From Halorubrum sp. BV1 (GTDB lineage: Archaea; Halobacteriota; Halobacteria; Halobacteriales; Haloferacaceae): a stretch of DNA of 64,000 nt. Below, piece by piece: positions 1 through 7,511 of the stretch. The stretch is from assembly GCF_000746205.1 (NCBI RefSeq), contig NZ_JQKV01000002.1, positions 434,001-498,000 of the forward strand, read 5' to 3'. The notes beneath the pieces were generated by a model, which saw only the letters and a list, made by a program, of their open reading frames with translations, was not told the origin of the DNA and ran no database searches. The first letter of the stretch is position 1, and the number at the start of each line of letters is the position of its first letter. Both the position numbers and the translations under genes were made by a program.

Positions 1-103
1 TCGTTACCGCCACCGCCGAAAGCTCGCGATCGAGATACGCCGCCGTCAGATCCAGCACGGACGGGTCGTCGTCGACGTGCAACACGTCGATCTGCTCGGG
101 CAT
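1..103 (-). CDS. Response regulator receiver domain, 3' end cut by window edge
   Basis: Only the first 34 codons lie inside the window. The peptide begins MPEQIDVLHVDDDPSVLDL, the classic β1 strand and acidic DDD cluster of a CheY-like receiver domain, in which the acidic pair binds the Mg2+ needed for aspartate phosphorylation. The phosphoacceptor aspartate and any output domain lie beyond the window. In haloarchaea such N-termini usually belong to receiver/PAS/histidine kinase hybrids or HalX-type regulators; this cannot be decided here. A TATA-like stretch (gtttatta on the minus strand, about 128-136) lies about 27 bases before the ATG, so the mRNA is probably leaderless. Confidence 0.8.
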   Translation of the reverse strand, partial: MPEQIDVLHVDDDPSVLDLTAAYLDRELSAVAVT

Positions 104-210
104 AGCCGATCAGTAGGGCGGCCGGTAATAAACGAATGTCGGCCGAAGTAGCCGTTCTGGATCCGAGTTCAGACAGCCCTCTGTCGGCGAGCGCGTTCGC
201 CGCGCGTGGC

Positions 211-224
211 CGGTCTTAAGACCG
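211..224. promoter_or_regulatory. 14-bp perfect palindrome upstream of polymerase IV gene
   Basis: The sequence cggtcttaagaccg is a perfect inverted repeat ending 21 bases before the dinB start codon. Its central ttaa is also the only TATA-like element at about the right distance. A protein bound here would block the basal factors, so an operator overlapping the promoter is plausible. This is inference from symmetry and position only. Confidence 0.4.
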
Positions 225-245
225 ACGAGCGCGGAGGCCTCCCCG

Positions 246-1709
246 ATGGGTGGCGAGACGCTCCCCGGGACGGCCGCGGCCGACGGCGACGAGGCGAGCG
301 ACCGCGTCGTCCTGCATGTGGATATGGACTGTTTTTACGCCTCCTGTGAGCGACTGCGTCGCCCCGAACTCGCCGACGAGCCCGTCGTCGTGGGCATGGG
401 CTACGAAGCGGGCGAGACGGGCGGCGCAGTCGCGACCGCGAGCTACGAGGCCCGCGCGTTCGGCGTCGAGAGCGCGATGCCGATCTCCGAGGCGTTGGAG
501 TTGCTCCCCCGACGCGCCGACGCCGACCCAGACGACCCGGACGCGCCGAACCCCGAGGAGACCGGACGATACCTCCCCGTCGACCTCGACTTCTACAAGG
601 ACGTCGCGAGCGAGGTGAAAGCGATCGTCCGCGACTGCGCCGACACGCGGCGGGAAGTGAGCATCGACGAGGCGTACCTCGACGTCACCGACCGCACCTC
701 GTGGGCCGTCGCCGGTGGCGGGCCCGACGCCGATGACGCGCCGCCCCCGAGCGCCGCGGCCGGTCCCGCCGACGCCCGAACGCTCGCGGAGGGGTACGCC
801 CGCCACGTTAAATCCCGGATCGAACGCGAGGCGGGCGTGCCGGCGAGCGTCGGCGTCGCCCCCAACATGTCGGCAGCGAAGGTCGCGAGCGACGCCGACA
901 AGCCCGACGGACTCGTCGTCGTCCCGCCCGGATCGGTCGCCGACTTCCTCGCGCCGCTGCCGACTGCAGACGTCCACGGCGTCGGCCCCGTGACGGAGCG
1001 GACCCTCGCCGACATGGGGATAGAGACCGCGGGCGATCTCGCCGACGCCGACCCCGACCGGCTCGCCGCGGAACTCGGCGACCGCGGACGGGAGCTGTCG
1101 CGCCGCGCCCGCGGAGACGACGATCGACCGGTGACGCCGACCGGCCTCCCGAAGAGCCTCTCACGAGAGTCGTCGCTGCCGGCCACCGCCGACGACGAGA
1201 CGAAGCGGGCGACGGTGTCGGCGCTGGCGACCGACGTGGCCCGCCGCGCCCGCGAGCGGGGCTGCCTGTACCGAACCATCGGGATCAAGGTAGTTGAGCC
1301 GCCGTTCGAGGTGAACACTCGCGCGCGGAGCCTCCCCGGCCCCGTCGACGACCCCGACCTCGTCGAGGAGGTCGCGCTCGATCGCCTCACCGAGTTCGCC
1401 GACGCTCGAGTCCGCAAGCTCGGCGTCCGCGTCTCGAATCTCGATTTCGCGGAGAGCGATCAGGCGACGCTCGCCGGGTTTGATGCGGCCGATCGGTCCG
1501 GTGGCGAGGGCTCCGAGCCGTCCGGTTCCCGGTCGACCGACGACGCCGGCGGCAGCACGCTCACGGACTGGGTCGGCACAGAGCCGAGCGTCGAGACCGA
1601 CGGACAAAGCGAGACCGACGGAGGCGACGGAGGCGGGAGAGACGACGGAAGCGACGGTCGGCCGCGACGCCCCGAGGACGGACAGGCCTCGCTCGACGAG
1701 TGGGACTGA
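246..1709 (+). CDS. dinB: DNA polymerase IV (Y-family translesion polymerase)
   Basis: A 487-residue Y-family polymerase that copies past damaged bases. Catalytic carboxylates are visible in DMDCFY (residues 26-31) and SIDEAYLD (139-146); Phe30 sits at the steric-gate position. The palm is followed by helix-hairpin-helix and little-finger regions to about residue 410. The rest is an acidic, low-complexity tail that carries two PCNA-binding (PIP-like) motifs, one around STLTDW and one at the extreme C-terminus, QASLDEWD (480-487). An Ala/Pro/Gly-rich insertion at about 155-180 separates conserved palm segments, a typical haloarchaeal elaboration. The ATG start gives the expected N-terminus immediately before the first catalytic strand. 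Identity is secure; the second PIP motif is inferred from pattern. Confidence 0.95.
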   Translation: MGGETLPGTAAADGDEASDRVVLHVDMDCFYASCERLRRPELADEPVVVGMGYEAGETGGAVATASYEARAFGVESAMPISEALELLPRRADADPDDPDAPNPEETGRYLPVDLDFYKDVASEVKAIVRDCADTRREVSIDEAYLDVTDRTSWAVAGGGPDADDAPPPSAAAGPADARTLAEGYARHVKSRIEREAGVPASVGVAPNMSAAKVASDADKPDGLVVVPPGSVADFLAPLPTADVHGVGPVTERTLADMGIETAGDLADADPDRLAAELGDRGRELSRRARGDDDRPVTPTGLPKSLSRESSLPATADDETKRATVSALATDVARRARERGCLYRTIGIKVVEPPFEVNTRARSLPGPVDDPDLVEEVALDRLTEFADARVRKLGVRVSNLDFAESDQATLAGFDAADRSGGEGSEPSGSRSTDDAGGSTLTDWVGTEPSVETDGQSETDGGDGGGRDDGSDGRPRRPEDGQASLDEWD

Positions 1710-1773
1710 GCGACCCGCCCGGCGAGCCACTTGACGGACCGGTCTTTTTCTGCTACCGCGGTCATCGCCGAGT

Positions 1774-2217
1774 GTGGGCTCCCTGCGCGCGCTCCTCCTC
1801 GGTCCCCCTCGTGACCGCCCGCGTCCCGATCCGCGAATCGCGGTGCCGCCGGCGTGTTTCGCGCTCGTGTTCGCCGCGTACGCGGTCGGCGCGTTCGCGA
1901 TCGACGGCGGCGTCGTGTTCCTCGCGGGACACGCGGCCGTCGTCGGGGTCCTCGGGGCCGCGGGCCTCGCGGTTCGCCGGGGTGGTCTGATCGCCGCGTG
2001 GGCGACCGTCTACGCCGCGCTGCTCGGATACAGCGCGAACCACTACCTCCTCGGTCTCCCCGGACGACCGCTCGCGGAGCGGCTGGTCGCCCTGTTCGGC
2101 CTCGACGGGCTGGTCTATCTCGGCGTGCAGGCGCTCGCGTTGGGGACGCTCGCGTGGGTGTTCGGGACTCTCGCGGCGCGAGGAAAAGAGTGGATCCGCG
2201 AGCGTGCGGCTATTTAG
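1774..2217 (+). CDS. Small integral membrane protein, unknown function
   Basis: A 147-residue protein with a GTG start and about four hydrophobic segments (roughly residues 25-45, 48-65, 70-90 and 112-132), ending in a charged ARGKEWIRER tail. I do not recognise the family and see no catalytic motif. It lies between dinB and the Nudix gene on the same strand. Its 3' end nearly touches the Nudix start, so the two may be co-transcribed. The short, hydrophobic, moderately acidic sequence fits the many lineage-specific membrane proteins of haloarchaea. Confidence 0.6.
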   Translation: MGSLRALLLGPPRDRPRPDPRIAVPPACFALVFAAYAVGAFAIDGGVVFLAGHAAVVGVLGAAGLAVRRGGLIAAWATVYAALLGYSANHYLLGLPGRPLAERLVALFGLDGLVYLGVQALALGTLAWVFGTLAARGKEWIRERAAI

Positions 2218-2239
2218 CCCCGAGCGCCGAGTGCGACCC

Positions 2240-2833
2240 ATGGACGACTCCGCCGACCTCTCGTGGGAGACGCTCGCGACCGACATCGACTACCGCTGTC
2301 CCGGGTTCGACGTGCGCCGCGACGAGGTGCGGTTCCCGGACAGCGAGACCGACGGCTTCCACTACGTCGACGAGCCGCCGGCGGTCGTGGTCCTGCCTTT
2401 TACCCCCGACGGCGACGTGGTCGTGATAGACGAGTGGCGGCAGGCGGTCGGGCGGGTGAACCGCGGGCTCCCCGCGGGAACGGTCGAGCCCGAGGATGCG
2501 GGAGGCCCCGAAGACGCCGAGGACCCAGACGGCGACGCCGCCGACCTCGAAGCCGCCGCGGCCCGCGAACTCGCCGAGGAGACCGGCTACGAGGCGGCCG
2601 CGTTCGAGCGGCTGACGACGGTCGAGCCGACGAACGGGATGGCGAACGCGGTCCACCACCACTTCCTCGCGACGGGCTGTGAGCCGACCGCCGACCGCGA
2701 CCTCGACCACAACGAGTCGATCGCGGTCGAGACGGTCCCGTACGACGACCTCCTCGAAGCCGTCGTCGACGACGGGCTCCGCGACGGCCGCGCCGTGACC
2801 GCGGTGTTGTGGTACGAGCTGACGCGGCGGTGA
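2240..2833 (+). CDS. Nudix hydrolase, ADP-ribose pyrophosphatase-like
   Basis: A 197-residue Nudix-fold protein predicted to hydrolyse a nucleoside diphosphate linked to another moiety; the ADP-ribose type is likeliest because of the preceding VVIDEWRQAV segment, which matches ADPRase-like proteins. The catalytic helix RELAEETGY is at 109-117. The canonical box has only five residues between its glycine and first glutamate; here Gly80 is followed by a highly acidic insertion (about 84-102), so the box is stretched by a salt-adaptive loop. I chose the ATG at 2240 rather than an in-frame start 12 codons upstream, because the upstream codons overlap the preceding gene and look non-coding. The substrate is not determinable from sequence. 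Confidence 0.85.
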   Translation: MDDSADLSWETLATDIDYRCPGFDVRRDEVRFPDSETDGFHYVDEPPAVVVLPFTPDGDVVVIDEWRQAVGRVNRGLPAGTVEPEDAGGPEDAEDPDGDAADLEAAAARELAEETGYEAAAFERLTTVEPTNGMANAVHHHFLATGCEPTADRDLDHNESIAVETVPYDDLLEAVVDDGLRDGRAVTAVLWYELTRR

Positions 2834-2956
2834 GCGACGCGGAGACCGAGCGACGAGGTGGCGGCGGCGGCGGAGGCGGGCGAGTCTCGAACCCGCGGAC
2901 GCGCCGGCGGCGTATCGACGAACAGGCCTATGCCTGCCCGGTCCCTACCGTCGGCA

Positions 2957-3925
2957 ATGACCGATCCCTCCAGCGACGATCCCGGCGGCTCGCCGGCGAG
3001 TGCGCCGGACGGCGGCTCCCCGACAGACGGCGGACCACCGACAGACGGTGGTTCGCCGGGGAAGGCGGCAGAGACGGGCGCTACTGCGTCGACCGACCGA
3101 ACCAGACCTAGTGATCGCGTCGTTCCGGCCGGCGACCCGTCTACCGGCGGCGACTCGCTCGCGAGGACGGTCGGCTCCGCGGTCGCCGTCGGCGTGCTCG
3201 GCGTTCTCGCGTACGTCGCCGTCTCGCTCGTCTTCGCGACGGTCGGCCAGTTTGTCGGCGGCTTCTCGCTCGGAGTCTCGCTCGCGCTCTCGCTCGTCGT
3301 GGGACAGTACGTCGCGTTCGTCGGGACAGGTCTCGCGTACCTGCGTCTCCGCGGCTTCGACCGGGCGCGGATCGTCGAGTACCTCGGGATCGAGCGCCCG
3401 AGTCTCCTCGGGCTCGTGATCGCCGTCGTCGGGGCGGTGGCGACGTTCGCAGTCGCGCTGACGCTGTCCGCGGTCGTGGCGAGTTCGGGCGTCGAGCCCG
3501 CGCAGAATCAGGGCGCGGCGGTGGCGATGCAGAACCCGGCCATCATCCCCGCGATCGTCCTCGCGATGTTCCTCGTCGTCGGCCCCTGCGAGGAGTTCCT
3601 CTTCCGCGGCGTCGTCCAGAGCCGGCTGCGCGAGTCGCTGCCGGCGGCCCCGGCCATCGTCGTCGCGAGCGCGGTGTTCGCCCCCGCGCACGTCATCTCG
3701 CTGTCCGGCGGCGGCGCGTCGGGCGTGGCGATCGCGATCGGCCTCCTCGTGTTCCCGAGCCTCCTGTTCGGCGTGGTGTACGAGTACACTGGGAACCTCG
3801 TCGTCGTCGCCCTGATGCACGCGCTGTACAACAGCATCCTCCTGTCTCTCCTCTACATCGTGATCGCGTATGGTCCGGAACTGGAGCGCGCAGCCGCCGG
3901 CGGAGCGGCGCTGCTGCCGGTCTGA
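2957..3925 (+). CDS. CPBP-family intramembrane metalloprotease
   Basis: A 322-residue membrane protein of the CPBP (CAAX-processing/bacteriocin-protecting, Rce1-like) family. The three family motifs are present: EExxxR as EEFLFR (212-217), FxxxH as FAPAH (241-245) and HxxxN as HALYN (288-292). These form the metal/water-activating site within the membrane. About seven to eight transmembrane segments follow a 60-residue disordered N-terminus with a small repeat (GSPTDGGPPTDGGSPG). The ATG at 2957 is preferred; longer in-frame starts add Ala- and Arg-rich residues that look like translated intergenic DNA. The natural substrate of haloarchaeal members is unknown; bacterial relatives process prenylated or bacteriocin-like peptides. 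Confidence 0.88.
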   Translation: MTDPSSDDPGGSPASAPDGGSPTDGGPPTDGGSPGKAAETGATASTDRTRPSDRVVPAGDPSTGGDSLARTVGSAVAVGVLGVLAYVAVSLVFATVGQFVGGFSLGVSLALSLVVGQYVAFVGTGLAYLRLRGFDRARIVEYLGIERPSLLGLVIAVVGAVATFAVALTLSAVVASSGVEPAQNQGAAVAMQNPAIIPAIVLAMFLVVGPCEEFLFRGVVQSRLRESLPAAPAIVVASAVFAPAHVISLSGGGASGVAIAIGLLVFPSLLFGVVYEYTGNLVVVALMHALYNSILLSLLYIVIAYGPELERAAAGGAALLPV

Positions 3926-4026
3926 TAGGTGGAAAAAAACTGAACCGACGCGAATCGGTCCAGCGGCGGAGGCCGGCCGGACCGCACACCGAAGAACACC
4001 CGGACCGCAGACGGTTGACGAGACCG

Positions 4027-4086
4027 CTACTCGACGAGTTGGGCGGCCTGTTCGTAGCGGGCGGCGAGCTCGTCCCAGTCGACGAC
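4027..4086 (-). pseudogene. Remnant 3' end of a superoxide dismutase gene
   Basis: Reading leftward, the last 19-20 codons before a TAG encode VVDWDELAARYEQAAQLVE, which resembles the conserved C-terminus of haloarchaeal Fe/Mn superoxide dismutase. Upstream codons in the same frame give a low-complexity peptide without the expected SOD motifs (for example the DVWEHAYY metal-binding region), and no other frame restores them. The rest of the gene is therefore missing. On the opposite strand, an open frame without a plausible start ends with an acidic tail at 4194, so both flanks may be stumps left by one deletion. The match is from memory of the family, not from a search. Confidence 0.5.
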
Positions 4087-4279
4087 ATCGAGGACGGATC
4101 CGTGGATCTCACCGACGACGACTACGACTACGTCCGCGACGGGCCGGCGGACGAGGACGACGGACCGGCGTCGACGTCGCACGTCGGCTTTTGACGCGAC
4201 CGGACGCGGCGATCGGTCTGTCGTGACCGGACGCGGTGACCGGTACGTCGGAGTCCGCGTGCGTCCGACGCCGCACTCG

Positions 4280-5632
4280 CTACTCCTCCTCGAGTATCTC
4301 GCCGCCCTCGGCGCGTTCCGCCTCGTCGGCGTCCGCGCGGCGGCGCACGTCGACGCGGTAGTCGCTGAGGATGTCGCGGCCCAACAACAGCGGGTATTCC
4401 ATGTGTCCGCGGTCCTCGACGCTCGCGGTGACGGTGTGTTGGTTCCCGCCGATGCCGATGACGAGATCGACGACCGGACGCGCCTTTCCGCCCTTCATGC
4501 TCCCTGATTTTACGCGCGTCATGCTCTTTATCGGGCCTGCGCCGATCTCGGCGGCAAGCTGGGTATCGATGCTGGTCCGTGTCGCGCCCGTGTCCGACTT
4601 CGCGAGCGCCTGCGTCGATCCCGAGGTGCCCGTTACGACGACCTCCTCGATGTAGCCGATGTCGGGCTGTTCGGAGCTCGTCGTCTTCGGGACCGGCGCA
4701 CAGGAGGGACGCGAGTCGTCGAGCGTCGCGGCGATCCGGTCGACTGCGTCGTCGTCGACCTCGCCGCCGACCGTCTCGATCGCGAGCCTCGCGATGTGCG
4801 GCGCGGGGCTCGTGCCCGTCGCCTCATACAGTCCCTTGAACCCGGCCGTCGGATTGACTTCGAGGACGTACCAGCCGTCGTATCCCTCGACGAGGTCGAC
4901 GCCGGCGTAGTCGAGGTCCATCACTTCGGCCGCGTAGAGGGCGGTCTCTGCGGCTTCCTCCGGCATATCGTCGGTCGCGTCCTCGACCGCGCCGCCGAGC
5001 GCGACGTTCGTGCGCCAGTCGCCCTCGGGCGCGTAGCGGTACATCGAGCCGACGATCTCGTCGCCGACGATGTACACGCGCAAGTCGCGGTGCTGTGCGT
5101 CGTCGCGGTCGATGAGCTTCTGGAGGAACGCCTGTCGGTTCCCCACCTTGGGATTCACTCGTTCCGTAAGATCGACCTTCCACGTCCCGCCGCCGTGGGT
5201 GCCGATAGCGGTCTTGTACACGCCAACGTCGCCGAAGCGCTCGCGGCCCTGATTGAGCCGTTCGTTCGAGAGCGCGAGTAAGGCGTCCGGCACGCGGATG
5301 TTCCAGTCGGCGAGCGTCGCGGCCGTCGCGAACTTGTGGATCGCGGCGAGCACCGCGTCCGGCTCGTTGAGCATCGGCCGGATCCGCTCGAAGGTCGTCG
5401 CGAGCCCCAGAAGCTCCGCGGGCTGATCGGTGTTCGACAACAGCAGGCGGTTGGCGATGACGTCGACGGCGGGTTCAACCGAGACATCGCCGTCCTCGAC
5501 GCTTATCGCGGCGTTCTCCTCGCGGAGCCACACCGGCTCGTGGCCCAGATCCTCGACCGCGTTGCAGATCGCCTTCGTCTCCTTGCTGTTGTGTAACGAC
5601 AGCACTCCCACCCGTACCGAATCCGAACTCAT
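4280..5632 (-). CDS. RimK-type ATP-grasp ligase fused to a retropepsin-like (RimB/DUF785) protease domain
   Basis: A 450-residue two-domain protein. Residues 1-290 are a RimK-family ATP-grasp ligase: lysine and glycine-rich nucleotide-binding region TAIGTHGGGTWK (141-152), the acidic metal site LEVN (257-260) and a following PTAGF loop. Such enzymes form amide bonds between a carboxylate and an amino acid, for example glutamate tails on ribosomal protein S6 or on lysine carrier proteins. Residues 325-430 form a retropepsin-like domain of the RimB/ATP-dependent zinc protease (DUF785) type, with SDTGATRTSID (346-356, presumed catalytic Asp347) and LLLGRDIL (415-422). The two are separate genes in the bacteria I know. 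Transcribed away from a zinc hydrolase across a 106-base gap. The substrate is unknown. Confidence 0.85.
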   Translation of the reverse strand: MSSDSVRVGVLSLHNSKETKAICNAVEDLGHEPVWLREENAAISVEDGDVSVEPAVDVIANRLLLSNTDQPAELLGLATTFERIRPMLNEPDAVLAAIHKFATAATLADWNIRVPDALLALSNERLNQGRERFGDVGVYKTAIGTHGGGTWKVDLTERVNPKVGNRQAFLQKLIDRDDAQHRDLRVYIVGDEIVGSMYRYAPEGDWRTNVALGGAVEDATDDMPEEAAETALYAAEVMDLDYAGVDLVEGYDGWYVLEVNPTAGFKGLYEATGTSPAPHIARLAIETVGGEVDDDAVDRIAATLDDSRPSCAPVPKTTSSEQPDIGYIEEVVVTGTSGSTQALAKSDTGATRTSIDTQLAAEIGAGPIKSMTRVKSGSMKGGKARPVVDLVIGIGGNQHTVTASVEDRGHMEYPLLLGRDILSDYRVDVRRRADADEAERAEGGEILEEE

Positions 5633-5703
5633 GCGTGTGGCTGTGAGGGCCGACCTAAAAGGCGCGCCGATCGACGTGCCGTCTCCCGCGGCTCACTCGG
5701 TCG

Positions 5704-5716
5704 CCATATATATACC
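5704..5716 (+). promoter_or_regulatory. TATA box for the AspA/AstE-like gene
   Basis: The stretch catatatatacc lies about 25-30 bases before the ATG at 5739, the spacing expected for a leaderless archaeal transcript. It sits in the 106-base divergent region shared with the RimK fusion gene. Confidence 0.6.
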
Positions 5717-5738
5717 CCGCCCACTGCTCCGCTCTGAC

Positions 5739-6776
5739 ATGAGCGACGACCGGGTGTTCACGTACAACGGCGGCGCGGTGCCGCCCGGCGAGACGCAGAA
5801 CATCCGCTACGGAATCAGCGAGACGTACCTCGGCGACCCGGTTCGGATCCCCGTGACGATCGTCAACGGCGAGCGCGACGGCCCGACCGTCTTCCTCACC
5901 GCGGCCGCCCACGGCGACGAACTCAACGGCATCGAGGTCGTCCGCGAGGTCGCCCACGAGTGGGACCTCTCTTCTCTCGCCGGCACCCTCGTCTGTCTCC
6001 CAGTACTCAACGTTCCCGGTTTCATCGCCCAGCAGCGCTACCTCCCCGTCTACGACCGCGATCTGAACCGCTCGTTCCCCGGGAAGGAGGGGTCGACAAG
6101 TTCGAAGCGAATGGCCCACCAGATCTACGAGAACTTCATCGCGCCCTGCGATTTCGGGCTCGACTTCCACACCTCCACCCGCGGTCGGACCAACATGCTC
6201 CACGTCCGCGGGGACATGACCGAGAAGGGCGTCCACCGCCTCGCGATGGCGTTCGGGTCGAACGTGATCATCGACAGCGACGGCCCGAGCGGCACGCTCC
6301 GGGGCGAGGCGACCGACGACGATATCCCCACGATCACGATAGAGATGGGCGAGGCGCACCGGTTCCAGCGCGGGCTGATAGACGACGCGCTCGCCGGCGT
6401 CCGGTCGGTGTTCGCGGAGTACGAACTGCTCGACGCCGACACGGTGCGCTGGCCCGGATGGCGGACGATCGTCGCCGGCGCGGGCGAGAAGACGTGGCTG
6501 CGCGCCGACTCCGGCGGTATCGTCGACACGCACTTCGAGAGCGGATCGCTCGTCCGCGAGGGCGAGCGGATCGCGACGATCACAAACCCGTTCAAGGAAG
6601 ACGCCGTCGGCGTCGAAGCGCCGTTCACCGGACTGCTCATCGGGCTCTTGGAGAACCCGGTCGTCTACCCGGGGAACCCGCTCTGTCACCTCGTCGAACT
6701 CGACGAGGCGACGCGGCGCGCGATCGAGGCCGGCGACGCCCCGAAGCCGGTGGGACAGCCAGACTCGGCGGACTGA
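5739..6776 (+). CDS. Succinylglutamate desuccinylase/aspartoacylase-family zinc hydrolase
   Basis: A 345-residue M14-like amidohydrolase related to AstE and AspA, which cleave N-acyl amino acids. Zinc ligands are HGDE (His58, Glu61) and His144 in DFHTS; the DLNRSFPG motif (108-115) binds the substrate carboxylate; the general base is probably Glu202 in TIEMGE. The C-terminal third (about 240-330) is a β-barrel with GTxVxxG-like turns, as in AspA relatives. The start at 5739 is chosen because the TATA box is immediately upstream; the longer open frame extends into the divergent gene. It lies head-to-head with the RimK/protease fusion. In several bacteria, as I recall, genes for a RimK ligase, a RimB-like protease and an AstE-like hydrolase cluster together, so this enzyme may remove or recycle the conjugate made by the ligase. 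That function is inference. Confidence 0.85.
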   Translation: MSDDRVFTYNGGAVPPGETQNIRYGISETYLGDPVRIPVTIVNGERDGPTVFLTAAAHGDELNGIEVVREVAHEWDLSSLAGTLVCLPVLNVPGFIAQQRYLPVYDRDLNRSFPGKEGSTSSKRMAHQIYENFIAPCDFGLDFHTSTRGRTNMLHVRGDMTEKGVHRLAMAFGSNVIIDSDGPSGTLRGEATDDDIPTITIEMGEAHRFQRGLIDDALAGVRSVFAEYELLDADTVRWPGWRTIVAGAGEKTWLRADSGGIVDTHFESGSLVREGERIATITNPFKEDAVGVEAPFTGLLIGLLENPVVYPGNPLCHLVELDEATRRAIEAGDAPKPVGQPDSAD

Positions 6777-6800
6777 AAACGACGGCAGTCAGACCGGTCG

Positions 6801-7385
6801 CTACTCGTCGTCGATGAGGCCGCCGAACACCGAACTCGCGGTGTCTGGGACGTCGAAGTCGTGGTAGTGCTCGCCCTTCTCGGCCGAGAGAATGTTGAGC
6901 GCGGCGGCCGCGCCGTCGCCGGCCGAGATGACCGCCTGCCACTCCTCCGCGCGGACCATCGCGCCGGTCGCGTACGCGCCCTCGACGCTCGTCTCCATCG
7001 AGACGCCGACGGCGACGAGGTCGCCGTCGAACTCGCAGCCGAGCGACTCCGCGAGGTCGCGGTTCGCGCCGGTGGCTAACACGACGTAGTCGGCGTCGTA
7101 CTCGCCGTCGTCTGTCGTCACGGTGAACCCGTCGTCCGACGCCGCGACGTCCGTGACTTCCTCGCCCTGGTGTCGGTCGACGCCGAAGTCGTCGACCTGC
7201 TGTCGGGCGGTCGCCATGAACTCGCTCCCCCCGACGGATCCGACGCCGAGATAATTGAACAGATGTGCTTTGTGCATCCATGTGCCGTCGGTGTCGAACA
7301 AGAGGGTGTCGAGGCCGTTCTTGCCCGCAAACAGTCCCGCACTGAGACCTGCCGGTCCACCGCCGACGATTGCGACGTCTACCAT
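6801..7385 (-). CDS. Single-domain FAD/NAD(P)-binding protein, thioredoxin-reductase-like
   Basis: A 194-residue Rossmann-fold protein. VAIVGGGPAGLSAGL near the N-terminus is the dinucleotide-binding GxGxxG motif, and VVLATGANRD marks the second conserved FAD-domain segment; a YATGAMV segment near the C-terminus is typical of the last FAD contact in thioredoxin-reductase-like proteins. The NAD(P)H domain and the CxxC redox pair of true thioredoxin reductases are absent, so it cannot reduce thioredoxin in the usual way. Haloarchaeal genomes carry several such short flavoproteins with unknown partners. ATG at 7385 is preferred over a TTG two codons upstream. It converges with the AspA-like gene, leaving a 24-base gap. 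Confidence 0.8.
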   Translation of the reverse strand: MVDVAIVGGGPAGLSAGLFAGKNGLDTLLFDTDGTWMHKAHLFNYLGVGSVGGSEFMATARQQVDDFGVDRHQGEEVTDVAASDDGFTVTTDDGEYDADYVVLATGANRDLAESLGCEFDGDLVAVGVSMETSVEGAYATGAMVRAEEWQAVISAGDGAAAALNILSAEKGEHYHDFDVPDTASSVFGGLIDDE

Positions 7386-7511
7386 AGGCAACTTATCGCT
7401 CGCGCGTCAATAAGAGTTGGCGGAAGCGGCCACACACGGGGGAGAGATTCGACCCTGCGCGTTGACCGGGCGAGCCGAAGCTATTTGTCGTACCCTCTCT
7501 GCGGGTCGACT

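Noticed and set aside
3870..4226. Plus-strand 118-codon open frame after the CPBP gene
   Set aside because: Its translation is Arg/Pro-rich and lacks the acidic bias of real haloarchaeal proteins; it overlaps the CPBP gene end and the SOD remnant.
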